Source: Cranoglanis bouderius (Eukaryota; Chordata; Actinopteri; Siluriformes; Cranoglanididae). From it: a stretch of 64,000 bases of DNA. The notes beneath the pieces are model-generated. The model saw only the letters and a list, made by a program, of their open reading frames with translations. It did not search any database and was not told where the DNA came from. The first letter of the stretch is position 1, and every line of letters begins with the position of its first letter. This document shows, piece by piece, positions 13,401 through 25,019 of this stretch. Where the stretch lies: positions 9,902,810-9,966,809 of the forward strand of contig CM042546.1 of assembly GCA_023630585.1 (NCBI GenBank). Direction: 5' to 3'. A program made the position numbers and the translations under genes.

Positions 13401-13750
13401 TTGTGTTGCCTTTGCTCACATCACGCTTAATATTACAGTCAATACTTCAGTGAATTTCAAGTTAATGTTTTAGCCTGTTTACTATATGCTAGCTTGTGGT
13501 TACTACATTTGACATACATGCTGTGATGCAAATTCAAGGTTTAGCCTGCTTACCATAATGCTAGTTCATGTTTTAGCCTGTTGAGTATTATGCTAGTTCA
13601 TATTTTAGCATGCTTATGTCATTGTTTGTCTTTTAGCGTGTTTGTCTGTAATGCTAGTTAACAGGTGAGCTACACCGCTGACAGAAGTTTTTTATTCTGT
13701 TTTTTTGAGCACTTCATCCTTTCCCTGTCACACACTTATAAATACACACA

Positions 13751-13805
<55 letters not shown>

Positions 13806-15155
13806 CAAGTGCACTCAAGTCATCAGGACGAGTTCCCCGTCCTCCTCACAAACTCACAATCCCGGGAATAATCTCGGGTTCTGATGTATAACGTTGTCGA
13901 GTGAACACGGGTCGGTTCACATCCGAGCTCGCTTTACTCCACCATGTTCACCCAACCCTGACCTCTGACCTTATTTCATAATTATTGGCACCCTTGTAGA
14001 AAACTGGGCGAAATGATTCAATAAAATAAACAACGTGTGCACAATTGTTTACATTTACAACAAAAGTGGTAGTATTTCCTCTATAAAATTTTTTTTTTTT
14101 AACGTTCCAAAATTATTGGCACCCCTCAAATTATTTTGAGGAAAATTGCTCTCAGCTTTTGGGAAAAATTACAGATTGTTTTTTTTTTCTTTACATTTAT
14201 ATAATTGTTAATGTTTATAGGAAACATGGACTTTCTCAGTATCTCCCTTAATATTATCATTTTTTTTGACACTTCAGTCACATGAGGGTTTTTTGTTTCA
14301 CTTATTTTCTGTGCTATTTTTAATCAGGCTTTGTAATGACCCTGTGTCACGGGTGTACTGAAAACCAACACATGCTGACAGACTGGTTTGGCTACAATGG
14401 AGACGAGGCCTGTGGCTGGACAGAAATTACAGTCTACAGCTAAATAATGAGGCATTTTAATTATTTAGATTAAGATTTAGTCTGTAAATGGATTAGCACA
14501 GTAACTGCTACACTGTGTGTTCATATCACAAAAAAAGCAAAGATTATAACATCACTATCGCAATTTTATCCAAAATTTTTTTCCTTTTAGATTCATTATT
14601 ATTCCTTCATATTTCTGTAAACTCATCTTTACACAGGAACAGTTCACGTTTAAAGATTCGCGGCATACGCTCACCACATGGTGTGTAACATGACGGCTGC
14701 GTAGACGCTGCGTAGAGCTCTAGATACAATCAGCCTCACTAAAGCGTGAGAAGTGCCAGATAAAAATTAAATGTCACATTTAGGACACGTTATATACTTG
14801 TTTTTATATTTAATTAATAAATTCATGTTAATTAATTTGACCCTAAATACCAGTTGAATCTAAATTAATTAGATAAATTACATTAAATTAAATAACGTTT
14901 TATATATGTTATACACGTTATATATTATTTGAGGAATTTAAGAATTATGGCACTAAATTAATAATTCTATTATTTGTAAAAAAAATACAGTTTGCCATAA
15001 ATGACATGTATTTATTCAGAGCACGGTGTTTTCTTCCCTCTCGAATATGTATAAATACCATGTGGCCATATTAGGAAAAAAAAATTATTTTGTAAACTAC
15101 AGAAATATATCAAAACCTGTTAATTCATCTAACATCGCTATCTTGTCAAACTGAT

Positions 15156-15211
<56 letters not shown>

Positions 15212-18200
15212 ACACATACATTACAGCCAGACGCCTCTGTTCCGCAGTGAGCTCCTCCTGCTTGCGACACTTTCCTGAAAATAAAACACACACAGTATTA
15301 AGTTTAGGAACCGAGCAGATGCTAGTTAATTTGTAAATTAGCCTGTTTATTCTAATGCTAGTTTGTGGTTTGGATGTGACTACAATGCTAGTTTATATGG
15401 TAGTTTACCATTATACTATACTGTGGATTATACGGTAGTTTATATGGTGGTTTGCCGTAGCGTTGTATGGTATTTTGTTCACTGCTCAACTATAGTTTTG
15501 TACAGTAGTTTTGACAGTAGTTTACTGTAGTACTGTGCTTTATACAGTGTTTACTGTAATACTGTATGGTAGTTTATATGGCGCTTGACAATGGGACTGT
15601 ATGGTGGATTATACAGTAGTTTACTATAGTATTATTGGTAGTTTATTAAAGCGCCATATGGTTGATTATGCAGTGGTTTACTATAGTACTATATGGTAGT
15701 TAATTGTAGCACTATATGGTAGTTTATATGATGCTTAACTTTGGATTGTGGGGTAGATTATACAGTAGTTTACCATAATACTATATGGTAGTTTATTATG
15801 TTGCTTTGTGTTTGATTTTGCGGTAGTTCACTACAGTGCTATACATTAGATTATACAGTAGTTTACTGTAGAACTATACAGTGGTTTATACGGTACTTAA
15901 CTATAATACTATACGGTTGATTATATGGTAGTTTGCTATAATGCTAGTTTGTGGTTAGCCTTTTTGCCATGATGACACTAGTTAATTTGTAAGTTAGCCT
16001 GTTTACTATAGTGCTAGTTTGTGGTTGGGATGTTTACTATAACGGTAGTTTATAAAGTAATTTACTATAAGGCTAGTTTGTGCTCGCGGTTAGCCTCTTT
16101 ACCATAATGTCAGTTTGCAGCATTAACCTGTTTTCCTTGTTGTTTGTGGACTCTTGACAGTAGCCTGTGTACCATAATATTGCTAGGTAGTGGGTGAGCC
16201 TGTTTACTATAATGCTAATTTGTAGGTTCAATATAATGCTCTACTATAATGCATTATACTATGATACTAGTTTACTATGATGCTATTTTACTATATAGTT
16301 TACTATAAAGCTATTGCAATGCTAGTTCATTCAGTAGTCCATTTATCATAATGGTAATTCAATTTATGCTAGTTTGTGTTTAACTCAGAGATTAAAATCG
16401 AAGGTTTTTCTCTTCACTATAATGCTAGTTTGTGTTTTAGCTTGTTTCATGGTGTAACTAGGGAACTAAATTCCGACCTACGGAGGTCACAGGAGCTGTG
16501 ATTCACTCAAAATGACCTCATTACTTTTGCAGAAAAACACGTCTTTGGGGAATTAAAGTTTTTGTTGTTGATGTTATCACATTTTTGTGGTCATCACACC
16601 TCCAGCGTTGCGGAGGGAATCTTACCATCGTGAAGCTGAAAGGCCAGAGTGGTGATCTTCTGCACCATCATCATCAGTGGCCTGGGGAGAAAAAAAAACA
16701 AAAGAAACTATGGGAAAAAAATAATGCGCTGATACGTGGAAAGGGGAATTGAGTGCTTTAGTCACACAGGGTGTTAAGTTAAGTGTCAGAACTTAACATC
16801 TGACGAGTGCATGCTTGGGTGGACGTGGCCACTTCCTGTCTGAGAGTGAGGAAATCACTGGTGTGAACCAAGTGTTGTGTCATCAGGGTGTTTTTTTAGA
16901 GTTGTGTTAAAATCACAAGGTCGATATGAAAATAAAACATGATGTACAAACAATGGAAAGTAACCTGGATTTTTATCTACGAGAATGTAGCCGTGACTCG
17001 ACTGCTAGCGAATAAATACATTTAAAATGTAACCTGATTCGGACAAGTATCAGTATCTTCTCTCCTGAAGATGTCGGAAGACACTTAGTTACAGCTTTAC
17101 CCCTGCCTGTTAAACTGGAGACTCCTTCCATAAACGTTAAATAAACGTCCCCTTACAGAGAACTGCGTCTGCGTCACCTGAAATCTCTTCCATAAATACG
17201 CAAACCAATTTTTTAATATACCTCTACTGAAACGTCACAGTTGCACTCCGTAATCTCATTATTAAATAACAAGATTTTCTAGTCCTCGTACACAAGTGGA
17301 ACTTTATTACCATCCACATCACTTCCTGTTTCTGTTGGGAGGCGGAGCCTAAGGGGGGGTGGAGTGATGCCAAGTTACGGAAAAAAGGGATTCTGTTCCC
17401 GTGTTGAGCTTCATGGTGAAGTTTAATTCATGTATACAGATGATCATAAGTTCTACTGTGTTGTGGTGGAGAAGAAGCACCACTTTGGCGTGTGTTAGAG
17501 CGTCACTGTTCTCCTGGTGCCTGATGGAGCTGCACCGTGTTCATGTGGCTGATAAAACTCTGATTGTTCAGGGTATGAGGCATTCAGGTGAAACTCCTGA
17601 GCTTTGGTAAACATCATCTGACCTCTGAAGTTGCAACGTTCTCAAACATCAGCCTCGAGATTAATTATCTTACTCCTAAATCAAGAAGATACGCTGGTGC
17701 TAGAGTTCCACCATCTTTCAAAGATGACCACATTACATGCTTTTTACACCGCAGCATTACTGAGTTCTGGATTCTGATTGGTCAAAAGGTGTTGATTAGT
17801 TTTCTAGAACAGCAGCTCTCACAGTAGCGCACGTTTATATCAATGCGCTCGTTCTGATACGTTATCGTTTCCATAGTAACAGCTCATTCACGGGAACATG
17901 TACGGCGCACGCTCTACAAGTTTTCCGAATGGAGAAACATGCCTATTTAACATTTATGGAAGGAGTCTCCAGTGTCAGCACTTTGTATCAGTCAAAGATA
18001 AAGCTGGAACTTTATACAGAAAACATCTCTACACATTTATCCTCATTAAAAATTCCAAAATCTATGAATATGCAGATTAGAAACATCCCCATGTGCATAA
18101 ACTAGCTCACATTACTGGAATTTCAGTATCGGCATTTCGAGTGTCTCACTGATTTATCACACCTGCCACAGTATAAGGTTACCATGACAACCTGGATTTT

Positions 18201-18623
18201 GTTTTTTTTTTCACCAACATTCGACAAGTTAGCTGGCTAAAAGTTTATGCAGTGAAAAGTTTCCAGGTGTCATTGGTGCCACTCCACATCAGACTCAGGT
18301 AAGGGGCGTGGCCTGAAGTCTGAAGATGGAATTATACATACTGTTCCTTTAACAGCTCTATTATCAGATACATTTTCAGCTGAGTGAATAAGTGTAACTA
18401 CAGGTCTCGGGCAGCACTCGTACTCAACAATGCGACTGGGATATCTGAGCTAAACTGGCACGGCGAGGACAGCTGACCCGCCCGGCTCGGCATTACCTAA
18501 CGCCTTTGTTGGCTTATGGGTGTGGTGCAGACTTTCAGCAAAAGAGAACCAACAAGATCAGTAGATAAGGGCCAAAATCCAGGCACAAGGTGTGGCTGAG
18601 GTGAGTAACCAAGACTTTTTTCT

Positions 18624-18656
<33 letters not shown>

Positions 18657-21600
18657 AGAATGTGTGAACACAAAGCAATGACAAAAGCCTTGAAGTGTAA
18701 CTAAGTACAGGCCGTGATACTACCACACGTCTCTTTTCTTTTCCTATATAATTTACATAAAAGTGTGCATCCAAATATATATTATAAGTGATCATCGGTA
18801 CGCGTGTAGTTTTACATATCATATACATATATATGATTCCCTTATTTATTTATTTATTTATTTATTTATTTTAATATAACGGTCCGATTGAAGGTTCATT
18901 TTTAAATTCAGCATCATGATAATATCGTAAAACCGTGATAATATATGAGAAAATTATCGTGATATGAGATATCGTGATGATATTGGCTCAAGACATGGAT
19001 GTATATTAAATTTTATATCATCGCAATTACGTATAAAATTAAAACATTTTATCAAGGTTTTATGATATTAAGATATTTTATCTTTAAAAAAAACTGAAGC
19101 ATCCGTCTAGAAATTAAAGGTAATTTGCATTAATATATGCATATTTTTACAGATCTTGTTAACAATCAAGTGTGAGCTAACCTGACAGGAATTTTACCTC
19201 ACATTTCATAGACGTTCATATATTCACTGCTAACGCCATCCAGCTAACTAACGTGTGCTAACCTGAGAGGATTTCTGAGTCATATTTATAATTGCCAGAT
19301 AGCTCATACGAACTAAACTGACTGAATTTCTAAGAATCTGTACTGCTAATGCTAGTTATGAGATCATTTTAAATCCTATTTATAAGTGTTCAGAATTTTC
19401 ACTGCTAGCATTAGCTGTGAATTAAAGTGACAGGTTTTCTGAGTGGATTTTTCAGTCATATCTGCAACTGTTCATAATCTTATTATCATAACATGACATG
19501 ACAGGATTTTCGAGAGGATCTTCAAGGTATTTCAGGTCAGTTTATGACTATAATCCTCACTGCTACTTCTAGCTACCTAACATGAGCTAACCTGACAGGA
19601 TTTCTGACAGGAATATCTGTTATGTTTTACAGATGTTCATAACTTGAGGATTTCTGACAGTCAAGTTTGTAAATCTTAACCACTAGCTAGCTAACACCAG
19701 CTAAACTGACAGGATTTTCTGAGAAGATATTTCAACCATATTAATACCTATTTATAATTAATCACTGCTAATGCTAGAGGGCTAGTGTGACAGGATTTCT
19801 GAGAGGAATTTTTAAGTCATATTTGTAAATCTTTAGTGTTACCATTATCCAGTTAACACAAGCAAACCTGACAGGATTTACCACAGGATTTTTAAAATGT
19901 ACTACTGCTAAGGTAACCTGACATATTAGGTATTTCAAGTATATTAAAATATGTTTAGAGTTAAAGCTAGTTGGCTAGCCTAACAAGATTTCTAAGACGA
20001 ATTTTTTTTGTAAAAATATTTGTAAATCTTTACTATATGTCATAATTATTATTATTATTATTAATCATCAGAAGAGGCCTAATTAACTCTTCTCACTTCA
20101 GATTTCTTTTCTCCTTCCATGTGATTCATCTTTTCGTCGTGTAGTGTTGGGCTGAATGGTTTTAGCTGTGAGTCCATGCACCACCAGATTGTTGAAAAAA
20201 GATGGCGCCACCATTTTGAGACCCACCCTGAGAAGTCCGTGGCCAGGATACCATAGTTGAAGATGAAGACCCTGCTGACCTGGCACATCGTGAGGTAGCC
20301 CATCGCCGCAATCATCGAGTACCTGAACCAAAACATGTCAAACACGTTAGCAGAGACTTAGCATTAAGAATAAATAAAGCTAAACACACTGCCAGGATTA
20401 GGCTCTTTACCTATAAGAATACTGATATTTATTCAATTTACAGTGGGTATAGAAAAGAATCACCCCCCTTTAAAATAATCACATTCTGTTGCTTTTCAGC
20501 CTGAAATGAAGACGGACACAGTTTTTGTTTTATCCAGCTGTATTTACTCAGTGCAACTTATAACATCCAAGTGAAAGATATAACACCAACATGTCAGAAA
20601 AAAATATAATAAAAAACCAGAATCACTGAGTTGGAAAAAGGATCACCCCCCCTCCTAAAAATGACTTGTAAACTCAATAAGGTGTAGCTAATCACCTTCT
20701 CAATGGCACACAAAGCAATTTGACTTTCAACTGTGATCAGCTGTGGTCATTTTGATTAGCTCAGCATGAAAAGAGCTTTCCTGGAGCATTTTGTAGTGCA
20801 ACTGAAGCAAACAATCAACTATGGGTGGCAAGGCACTGTCAAAAGATCTCTGGGATAAAGTAGTGGACAGGCACAAGTCAGGAGATGGATAAGGATACAA
20901 AAACATTTCAAAGGCTTTATCAATGCCTAGAAGCACAGTGAAGTCTATTATTAAGAAGTGGAAGGTATTTGGTAAAACACAGACCCTCCCTGGATCAGGA
21001 CATCGCTCCAAACTGGATGAAAGAGCCAGGAGGAAACTGGTCAGAGAGGCTACCAAGAGGCCTACAGCAACTCTGAAGCAGTTGCAGGAATTTATGACAA
21101 AGAGTGGTCATTGTGTGCATGTGACAACAATATCACAAATTCTCCACAAATGTGGCTTGTATGGAAGGGTTGCAAGAAAGAAGCCACCCACGACTGAGCT
21201 TTGCCAAAACGCACCTTGAAGATTCTGAGGCCACATGGAAAAAGGTGTTATGGTCAGATGAGACTAAAATTGAATTATTTGGCCTCAACACCAAACGATG
21301 TCTGGCGGAAATCCAATACAGCTCACCATCCAAATAACACTATTCCTACAGTAAAGCATGGAGGTGGTAATATCCTGTTATGGGGGTGTTTCTCTGCAGC
21401 AGGGACTGGAGCACTTGTCAGGATAGAAGGAAAATGGATGGGGCAAAATACTGTCAAATTCTTGAGGAAAATCTGCTGCCCTCTGCCAGAAAGTTGTCAA
21501 TGGGAAGAAGGTTTACCTTCCAACATGACAATGACCCAAAGCACATAGCAAAACTGACCACACAGTGGTTGAAGGAGAAAAAGGTGAATGTCCTTGCATG

Positions 21601-24600
21601 GCCTAGTCAGAGCCCAGACTTAAACCCCATTGAAAATCTGTGGAATGACTTGAAGACTGCAGTCCACAAACGGTCACCATCAAATTTAACTGAACTTGAG
21701 CAGCTCTGCAAAGAAGAGTGGGCAAATATTGCAAAGTCTAGATGTGCAAAGTTAGTAGAGACATAATTTTTAAATTTTTTAAATTTTTTTCTGACATGTT
21801 GGTGTTATATCTTTCACTTGGATGTTATAAGAGTAAATACAGCTGGATAAAACAAAAACTGTGTCCGTCTTCATTTCAGGCTGAAAAGCAACAGAATGTG
21901 ATTATTTTAAAGGGGGGTGATCCTTTTTCCAACTCAGGATCACCCCACTTAATCGAGTACCCGGATGATAAATATCAAACACAAGGCACTTTGTTAAGCA
22001 TGATCGTAGCACAAAGTGAAATATTTCACATATGCAAGTTGGAGTCTGTGTCTAATTTACACATAGATTAGTCATTTTAGCATCTATCTGATACAATTAT
22101 GAACAAAAAAACTCTAACATTAAATTATGAATCCAGTATCGTATGAAAAGGAAGTGTGACCTTTAAAATGTATTCCACATATTTGAAGGTACGTAAAATT
22201 CATGTATTTTAAGATGCACGTATTTCACGTATTTTAAGATACAAAACTAAATATTCAAACCATGTTAAGATACTGTAAATTTTATTCCACATATTTTAAG
22301 ATACGTAAAATGGTACTTCATGTATGTAAGATACACACTTGTCAACTGAGTATTTTTACATCCATCTGTTGATTAAAACAGCTTTCTCACGATTGTGTTC
22401 TGCGAGAATAAACTAGAAACTGTAGCTTGTTTTGCTTCGCATTTATACTAATTATTTTATTTTCCTCTTTTAGTATAGCTGCACAAATGTAACCCGTTCC
22501 TTATCTGGCCCAGGTCCGAGATGTAAGGAAGTAAAATGGTGTTACAGTAAAATACTGAGTGGTGTGGTGAAGCGGAGTCACTGTTACCACCCCGAAGCTG
22601 ATTATTTTCACCCACAAGTGTTTTATTCCTCTTGCGCCACAGCATCTTAACGACGATTGCAATTTTTACTTATTAATGAACAACACTTTTACTTTTTAGC
22701 TGTTTATAGTTACGTTCAATGCTGTGGAACGTCGACGAAACAAGTTACTTCCTGTTCTCACTTATGTTATAGCAGCTATAATCAGTTCCCTCATCTCCAA
22801 ATGCATAATGCTGTAAATGTTCAGTTTGTGCCTGTGGAGGAACTCTTAAAGGTTATATGTAGAACCCTACAATAAGAGTTTCCCTATCAGAAAGGGTTCC
22901 AGGTAGACAACTTTTTTGGAAGCTTAGAACCCTTAATTATCCAATTAACCCTTAAAGAGCCCTGAAGAACCCTTTTTTGTTTGTTTTTCTAAAAGTGTAC
23001 GTATTAACTGGGTACATGTGCAGGACGAACTTCAAATTATTGCTCGTTTTATTCTTCATAACACCTAAAACCCGTCAGAAGTTTAGCATTTAGCTTCTTG
23101 ATACTCTGTTATGGGTAAAATGGGTTTTACTTGGAAACGGTTTCTGATAGGGAGACACAAATTTTATGCAATTTTTATTTAACAATAAGAAATATGGAGC
23201 TTATCCCAGACTGCTGTAGAAGTCTGGATTCTGATTGGTCAGGAGGTGTTGATGAGTTTTCTGGAACAGCAGCTCTGACAGTAGCTCAGGTTTATATTAA
23301 TGCGCTCGTTCTAATACGTTATCGTTTCTATAGTAACAGCTCGTTCACGGGGACTCGGCACGGCTGACGCTCTCCATAATCCAAGACTAATAATAAACAG
23401 ACCTTTCTCAGAAATAAATGTTATTTAGCAAAGAAAATCTTATATTTTACACGTATATGGAAGGAGTCTCCAGTGTCAGCAATTTAACAGTCAGAGGTAA
23501 AGCTGTAACTTTAAGTTTTCCGACAAAGATTTTTTTTTTTTTTGTCTTATTAAGTTTAGGAGAGAATAAAAAAGAGAGGGTGGTGAGGGAAAGACTGTTT
23601 ATAGCTGCTATAATGTAAGTCACGACTTTTTTTCCCACAACATTAAATGTAACTATAAATGGATAAAAAGTATGACAGGAATAAAACACCTGGGAACTTC
23701 AGGGTATCAACAGTAACTCCAGTTTGCATCGCACCACTGTTGATTGCCATTGATTATTTTCCTGTAACAGCATGCCCCATCGTGTTTTGGTGTTGATGTC
23801 ACCAACATGATGAAAAATAAAACATCTTGTGAATTGTATTTGTTGGTGAAACCTTCACAGCTCCAAACATTCAGCTCATTCTGGACAAACCGGGACTGGA
23901 GTGACCACCGTACCTCACCCACATCCCTTTTCCTTAAAAAGCACCAACCGGCAGCAGAACGAGATTATCAGGTGCGTCCACATGCCTCTCATCCTGTTCT
24001 ACAAGACGGCGTGTGAAACAATAACTAACATCCGTACAGCGTGTTTGAGAAGTGTCCAGCTGAAGAGGTTCTTACCAGTGAACAGTGTGTACGCTCGCTC
24101 TGTGCAGGATGACGTAGCAGATGAGCGTCAGGACGAAGACGTGCGAGGAATACCTGCAGGATGAGACGAGGTTTCAGGTTGTGTGTAATTACTGAACAGC
24201 AGAGGAAGTGAGTCATAGGGGTCACGGGACAGGTCCTGCAGGTTTCTCACACTCTCAGATTGCCAAAGTATTACGCTACATCGCTCTTACCATCCAAAGC
24301 AGAATATAACAAACAACGACCCCAAGAAACTAGCGACGGTGTGGCGCACAGCTGGACCGACCCGCTGAGGACTGAGCCACAGCCGAAACCAGAAGGCAGC
24401 AGCCAGGCCGAACATCTGGCACATGATAAAGTTCACCTACGATGGAGGAGAACAGGCAAAGTTCTAGTCTTGTATCCGCAACACACACATTTCACACTGG
24501 CCCAAATTCATCAAGAACCAAATGAATGGACCTCGTGAAACTGAAGCCAAACTACACATTCATCTCAATCACACTTTCAACCTCTGAGAACTTCACCAGG

Positions 24601-24698
24601 GTTCTCACCTGATCCAGAGGAATTCCCAGGAACATGCTGATGGGACTCAGCCACGTGCAGCCCGTAGTTTGAAGCAGGATGTCTGATTTGGGATCCAT
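9195..24698 (-). CDS. mboat1: Membrane-bound O-acyltransferase 1-like (lysophospholipid acyltransferase)
   Basis: Thirteen exons, right to left: 24698-24609, 24436-24291, 24153-24076, 20322-20227, 16681-16626, 15274-15220, 12876-12696, 12512-12320, 12102-11999, 10630-10566, 10454-10322, 10095-9944, 9312-9195. They total 1467 nt, 488 codons plus stop, close to the ~495 residues of vertebrate MBOAT1, and phases match at every junction. Known role of the family: transfer of acyl chains from acyl-CoA to lysophospholipids (LPE/LPS) in the ER membrane, Lands cycle. The protein is strongly hydrophobic. MBOAT active-site residues are present: Asn about 346 in DNWNIQT and His about 377 in ALWHGVYPGYY, 31 residues apart. 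YGILATDFSG, QKITTLAF and LAVEPTI favour MBOAT1 over MBOAT2. Introns after exons 9 and 12 appear to start with GC rather than GT. The introns carry Tc1 copies, tandem repeats and microsatellites. Homology is very secure; paralogue assignment is good. Confidence 0.92.
9944..10095 (-). CDS. mboat1: mboat1 exon 12 with candidate GC donor
   Basis: The exon encodes VRRNFRHRFLRSRSVKLAYD and then two hydrophobic stretches ending in LAVEPTIIYYR. The acceptor AG is at 10096-10097. Homology and phase place the donor after base 9944, where the intron begins GCAAGC on the minus strand. The next exon (9312-9195) continues in frame with SMYF, which fits the family exactly. Confidence 0.85.
10256..10313. repeat. 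(GT)n microsatellite in mboat1 intron 11
   Basis: GT run starting about ten bases after the exon 11 donor. A second CA run occupies about 10459-10490 just before the exon 11 acceptor. Confidence 0.95.
10322..10454 (-). CDS. mboat1: mboat1 exon 11, catalytic His exon
   Basis: The exon enters in phase 2 and leaves in phase 0. It encodes SVCYDRVPYF, then TFLLSALWHGVYPGYY with the conserved histidine of the MBOAT family, then the membrane stretch FTFLTGIPITLTARA. The acceptor AG (10455-10456) abuts a CA/GT microsatellite, and the donor at 10321-10320 (GTGAGT) is followed within ten bases by another at 10256-10313. The catalytic exon is therefore bracketed by two unstable dinucleotide runs. Confidence 0.93.
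10860..11620. repeat. AGCTAG-rich degenerate repeats in mboat1 intron 9
   Basis: This intron segment holds further copies of the AACATCAACATTTACCTCAG unit (near 11065) and many CTAGCTAGC, TTGCTAACTATATTA and AACTCTAACTAGCAAGCT short tandem blocks. Just after it, GCTGGGCGTGTCAATGGGG-type 20-bp units repeat three to four times at about 11637-11710. Confidence 0.75.
11999..12102 (-). CDS. mboat1: mboat1 exon 9 with candidate GC donor
   Basis: The exon encodes ADAVHNAAGYGIRGRD and then SWDLVSNIHIWEIE. It ends in phase 0 at base 11999; the intron starts GCAAGT on the minus strand, the consensus of the rare GC-AG introns. The exon at 10630-10566 resumes in frame with TATSLKSFIDNWNIQT. Confidence 0.88.
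12950..13670. repeat. Degenerate tandem repeat in mboat1 intron 6
   Basis: Phrases of the form TTAGCCTGTTTACTATAATG CTAGTT recur about every 40-60 bp with many substitutions. The same phrase returns in the neighbouring intron at 15310-16440, so one repeat type occupies at least two introns. Confidence 0.75.
13752..13800. repeat. (CA)n microsatellite
   Basis: CA run in mboat1 intron 6. Confidence 0.95.
13970..14330. mobile_element. Tc1/mariner-type remnant with AATTATTGGCACCC ends
   Basis: The phrase ATAATTATTGGCACCC occurs at about 13978 and AAAATTATTGGCACCC at about 14108, separated by AT-rich sequence. This TTGGCACCC terminal motif is typical of nonautonomous Tc1-like copies in fish; another partial copy is at 28617-28830. 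No transposase sequence remains. Confidence 0.55.
15160..15207. repeat. (GT)n microsatellite next to mboat1 exon 6
   Basis: GT run beginning about 12 bases after the exon 6 donor (GTATGT, 15219-15218 on minus). Confidence 0.95.
15310..16445. repeat. Degenerate tandem repeat with TATGGTAGTTTAT phrases
   Basis: About 1.1 kb of mboat1 intron 5 consists of loosely repeated phrases such as ACTATATGGTAGTTTATATG, GATTATACAGTAGTTTACTA and TTTACTATAATGCTAGTTTG. The period is irregular (about 20, 40 or 60 bp) and identity is modest, so this is an old, decayed array. No coding potential seen. Confidence 0.8.
17086..18012. mobile_element. Nonautonomous DNA element with long inverted ends
   Basis: CTGGAGACTCCTTCCATAAA at about 17115 is inverted at about 17950 (TTTATGGAAGGAGTCTCCAG), and the match extends with mismatches to about 60-70 bp on each side (for example ACAGCTTTACC against GATAAAGCTGG). 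The interior contains GGATTCTGATTGGTCA and CGTTATCGTTTCCATAGTAA. A copy of the right half lies at 23210-23530, showing a dispersed family. Superfamily not determined. Confidence 0.65.
18624..18654. repeat. (GT)n microsatellite
   Basis: Short GT run in mboat1 intron 4; a TTTA tetranucleotide run follows at about 18842-18872. Confidence 0.9.
19190..20060. repeat. Degenerate tandem repeat with CTGACAGGATTTCTGAG units
   Basis: Phrases such as GCTAACCTGACAGGATTTCT followed by GAGAGGATTTTTCAAGTCATATTTATAA-like sequence recur roughly every 80-120 bp. The part from 19335 onward is also present upstream of the gene at 26206-26974. Confidence 0.78.
20441..21945 (+). mobile_element. Tc1-like element, family B, with long inverted repeats
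   Basis: The left end CAGTGGGTATAGAAAAGAAT begins a stretch of roughly 150 bp that is inverted at about 21785-21915 (for example AACACCAACATGTCAGAAAA against its complement). The plus-strand transposase runs from 20822 to 21766 in broken frames: DNA-binding part with MPRSTVKSIIKKWKVFGKTQ, then TIPTVKHGGGN, QHDNDPKH and SPDLNPIENLWNDLK. The C-terminal end of the transposase present in the copy at 26975-28065 is deleted here. The extreme right terminus is rearranged: it reads into internal sequence instead of matching the left tip. It lies in mboat1 intron 3, opposite to that gene. Confidence 0.92.
20822..21766 (+). pseudogene. Tc1 transposase, family B, frameshifted
   Basis: HTH segment with KALSRPRSTVK-like sequence (frame of 20923-21219), central segment (21201-21548) and C-terminal segment (21380-21766). 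Two of the catalytic acidic residues are visible in the QHDND and NPIEN boxes; the first lies in the WSDET box at about 21250. Frame changes break the protein and the last ~20 codons are missing, so it is inactive. Confidence 0.88.
22850..23000. repeat. AGAACCCTT-rich MITE-like repeat
   Basis: Short palindromic phrases around AGAACCCTACAATAAGAG, TTTCCCTATCAGAAAGGGTT and AAGAACCCTTTTTTG, a style common to a dispersed fish MITE family. Boundaries uncertain. Confidence 0.5.
23205..23535. repeat. Second copy of the 17-kb dispersed element (right half)
   Basis: GGATTCTGATTGGTCAGGAG through CGTTATCGTTTCTATAGTAA and ATATGGAAGGAGTCTCCAGT match 17768-18012 with about 85-90 percent identity by eye, in the same orientation. 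Confidence 0.75.
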
Positions 24699-24954
24699 TC
24701 TGCATCCCTAATCTCCTAAAGCTCCCAAAACTCCTGAAATTCCTGAAAGTTCTAAAAGTCCTGCAGTCCCTTTCATGCGCGTGCGGGCTGGAGATCCGAG
24801 TGTCATCAACACCAGCACAAGGGTTTTTTTTTTTTTTTTTTTGTACACAAATAATATTCCTTTCCACACAGGACCAAAATCCTGAACTTCAGCTCAAATT
24901 CCACCGCAGCAACATCATCTAGATTGGTGTCCAGCACTTGGAGAAGTTGGAGCA

Positions 24955-25015
24955 GGTTTGGGAAGGCGCGGCGCAGAAAACTGGAGCGGAGCGCGCGCGC
25001 GCTCGGGTTGCCAGG
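24955..25015 (-). promoter_or_regulatory. CpG-rich region upstream of mboat1
   Basis: GGCGCGGCGCAGAAAACTGG, then GGAGCGGAGCGCGCGCGCGC, lies about 260-310 bp upstream of the mboat1 start codon (24698-24696). It is the only dense CpG cluster in this AT-rich neighbourhood, which suggests a CpG-type promoter. No TATA box is apparent. Inference only. Confidence 0.5.
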
Positions 25016-25019
25016 TTGG

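Noticed and set aside
20079..20345. Minus-strand frames extending past mboat1 exon 4 (to 20079)
   Set aside because: Coding continues only to the donor at 20227; the rest is intron sequence that happens to stay open.
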